The notes under the pieces are model-generated. The model did no database searches. It worked only from the letters and a program-made list of their open reading frames with translations, and was not told the origin of the DNA. DNA of 64,000 bases from NCBI GenBank assembly GCA_013360215.1, contig JABWCP010000006.1, forward strand, positions 104,470 to 168,469, given 5' to 3'. Position 1 is the first letter of the stretch; each line of letters opens with the position of its first letter. This DNA is from a bacterium. GTDB taxonomy: Bacteria; CLD3; SB21. Positions 62,640-64,000 of the stretch are shown piece after piece. Made by a program: the position numbers and the translations under genes.

Positions 62640-63992
62640 ATGGAAAAAATTCAAATCAAACCGCAAGAAGTTCACGAAACACTCAAAAAACACATTCTCG
62701 CCGATGGTTACGATTTTGTACTCGATACAAAAAAGAGCCACGGTTCATGGGTAGTAGATTCTAAAACCGGTAAAGAATATCTGGATTTTTATTCGTTTTT
62801 TGGATCGTCTCCGATCGGTATGAATCACCCGGCCATGATGACGCCAGAATTTCGTGAAGGGCTCATTGATGCCGCGACCAATAACCCTGCGAATGCCGAT
62901 GTATATACGGTAGCGATGGCCGAATTCGTTGCGACATTCGAAAAAACCGGTATTCCCGAATATCTTCCTCACATGTTTATGATTTCCGGCGGCGCTTTGG
63001 CCATCGAAAATGCGCTTAAAACGGCGTTTGACTGGAAGGTTCGTAAACAACACCCCAACGGGTTCAGTTCGATCGAGCAAGAAGAAGACTACGTCAATTC
63101 CATGAAAGTGATTTATTTCAAGGAAGCATTTCACGGTCGTAGCGGCTATACGATGACGATGACCAATACGCATTATCGGTATAAAGTGCAGTATTTCCCG
63201 AAATTCAACTGGATCAAAGCACCAAACCCCAAGATGGTATTTCCTTTAAATGATACCAATCTTGCCGACATCAAAAAACGGGAAGAAGAATCTTTAACAT
63301 TTATTCGCGAACAAGTTAAGCGTTATAAAAATCAAATCGCCGCGTTGATTTTAGAGCCGATTCAGGCCGAAGGCGGGGATAATCATTTCCGCGTTGAATT
63401 TCACAAAGAGCTGCGAAAAATCTGTGATGAAAACGAAATCATCATGATCTACGATGAAGTGCAGACCGGCGTCGGTCTAACCGGTAGCTTTTGGGCGCAT
63501 GAAAAAATCGGCGTTAAGCCCGATATTCTTGCGTTCGGAAAAAAAATGCAGGTATGCGGTATTCTTGCCGGTAAACGTATTGATGAAGTAAAAGATAACG
63601 TATTTCAAAAATCGGGACGAATCAATTCGACCTGGGGCGGGAATTTGGCGGATATGTACCGTGCGACGTGGTATCTTCGTATTATAGAATCAGAAAAATT
63701 GGTTGAAAATGCAGATAAAGTCGGAGCTCATTTGCTTGGCAAACTGCAAGATCTGACCAAAGATTTTAAACAAGTGACCAATGTACGCGGAGCCGGTCTG
63801 ATGATCGCATTTGATTTACCGACCGAACAACTTCGTGATGCCGTCCATAAAAAAACGCCGGAATTCGGTTTGTTGGTTTTGAAATGCGGCGAAAAAACAA
63901 TTCGGCTTCGACCGGCACTGAACCTGACGATGGCGGAAGCCGATATGGGTGTCGAACGAATTGCGAAATCTTTAAAAGAAATCTTGAAATAA
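62640..63992 (+). CDS. lat: L-lysine 6-transaminase
   Basis: A 450-residue class III pyridoxal phosphate aminotransferase of the lysine epsilon type, which moves the terminal amino group of lysine to 2-oxoglutarate. Recognisable parts are YLDFYSFFGSSPIGMNHP, MFMISGGALAIENALKTAFDWK, AFHGRSGYTMTMTN, LILEPIQAEGGDNHF, IYDEVQTGVGLTGSFWAHE and the cofactor lysine in FGKKMQVCGI. The ATG follows an AAAAGGA site. With the aldehyde dehydrogenase upstream it forms a lysine-to-2-aminoadipate pathway. Confidence 0.92.
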   Translation: MEKIQIKPQEVHETLKKHILADGYDFVLDTKKSHGSWVVDSKTGKEYLDFYSFFGSSPIGMNHPAMMTPEFREGLIDAATNNPANADVYTVAMAEFVATFEKTGIPEYLPHMFMISGGALAIENALKTAFDWKVRKQHPNGFSSIEQEEDYVNSMKVIYFKEAFHGRSGYTMTMTNTHYRYKVQYFPKFNWIKAPNPKMVFPLNDTNLADIKKREEESLTFIREQVKRYKNQIAALILEPIQAEGGDNHFRVEFHKELRKICDENEIIMIYDEVQTGVGLTGSFWAHEKIGVKPDILAFGKKMQVCGILAGKRIDEVKDNVFQKSGRINSTWGGNLADMYRATWYLRIIESEKLVENADKVGAHLLGKLQDLTKDFKQVTNVRGAGLMIAFDLPTEQLRDAVHKKTPEFGLLVLKCGEKTIRLRPALNLTMAEADMGVERIAKSLKEILK

Positions 63993-64000
63993 TAAATAAT

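Noticed and set aside
1..64000. tRNA genes, rRNA genes, CRISPR arrays, insertion sequences and phage genes
   Set aside because: I looked through all gaps between genes and found no cloverleaf, no spaced direct repeats and no transposase or integrase.

Overview
The window most likely comes from a Gram-negative bacterium of the FCB superphylum (the Bacteroidetes/Chlorobi/Ignavibacteria/KSB1-like side of it). The main evidence is two secreted proteins with type IX secretion (T9SS) type A C-terminal sorting domains (27028-28320 and 31533-36326), a bacterial geranylgeranylglyceryl-phosphate synthase (13032-13841), a PafA-like lipoprotein phosphatase, and several lipoproteins and outer-membrane-type proteins. 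A phylum cannot be fixed without a marker such as rRNA, and none is present. Genes are densely packed. No tRNA, rRNA, CRISPR array, transposase or phage gene was seen, and no stretch over about 180 bp lacks a gene (largest gaps: 3876-4054, 62464-62639, 54956-55117, 1137-1288), so this looks like ordinary chromosome.

Layout. 1-7.4 kb: a partial CsgG/FlgO-like secreted protein, an ECF sigma factor with an RsrA-type zinc anti-sigma factor, NAD synthetase, a stand-alone S24 (LexA/UmuD-like) peptidase domain and GlnE. 7.5-11.4 kb: acyl-CoA carboxylase beta subunit, a ParA ATPase, Maf and a RodZ-like protein. 11.4-24.7 kb: an orphan chemoreceptor, GGGPS, a TIGR04282-type glycosyltransferase, and a compact chemosensory operon (CheW, CheR-TPR, CheW, a receptor without a periplasmic sensor domain, CheA-REC, CheB, a degenerate hybrid kinase, a helical protein). 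Its composition resembles the Frz system of Myxococcus, and no flagellar gene is present. 24.7-31.4 kb: a DUF2752 protein, a dicarboxylate symporter, a Cys-type CcmE, a T9SS cargo and a NarL-type two-component pair. 31.5-36.3 kb: a 1597-residue repeat surface protein.

36.4-42.9 kb: RuvC with a lipoprotein and a DUF2520 protein; small DUF proteins, an Rsh-type HD protein and Tpx; then a four-gene operon on the minus strand in which a ParA ATPase lies between two paralogous V4R-like proteins and is followed by a disordered protein with a duplicated short motif. That operon is the best candidate here for an undescribed system. 43-48.6 kb: a cation/proton antiporter, a PTPS-III-like pterin enzyme, a GNAT-nitrilase fusion and two tandem E1-alpha subunits of a 2-oxo acid dehydrogenase; the matching E1-beta is about 10 kb further on (59080-60054).

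48.6-64 kb: a CsgG-like/DUF1080 protein; an arsenosugar-type operon (ArsM, PiT transporter, ArsS radical SAM, AhpD-like protein) headed by a lipoprotein nuclease; a phosphate-acquisition set (DUF47 protein, PiT, PafA-like phosphatase); and a lysine-catabolism pair (aldehyde dehydrogenase and L-lysine 6-transaminase). The TIGR04282 gene near 14 kb belongs to a family that co-occurs with ArsS, so the arsenosugar pathway may be split between two loci.
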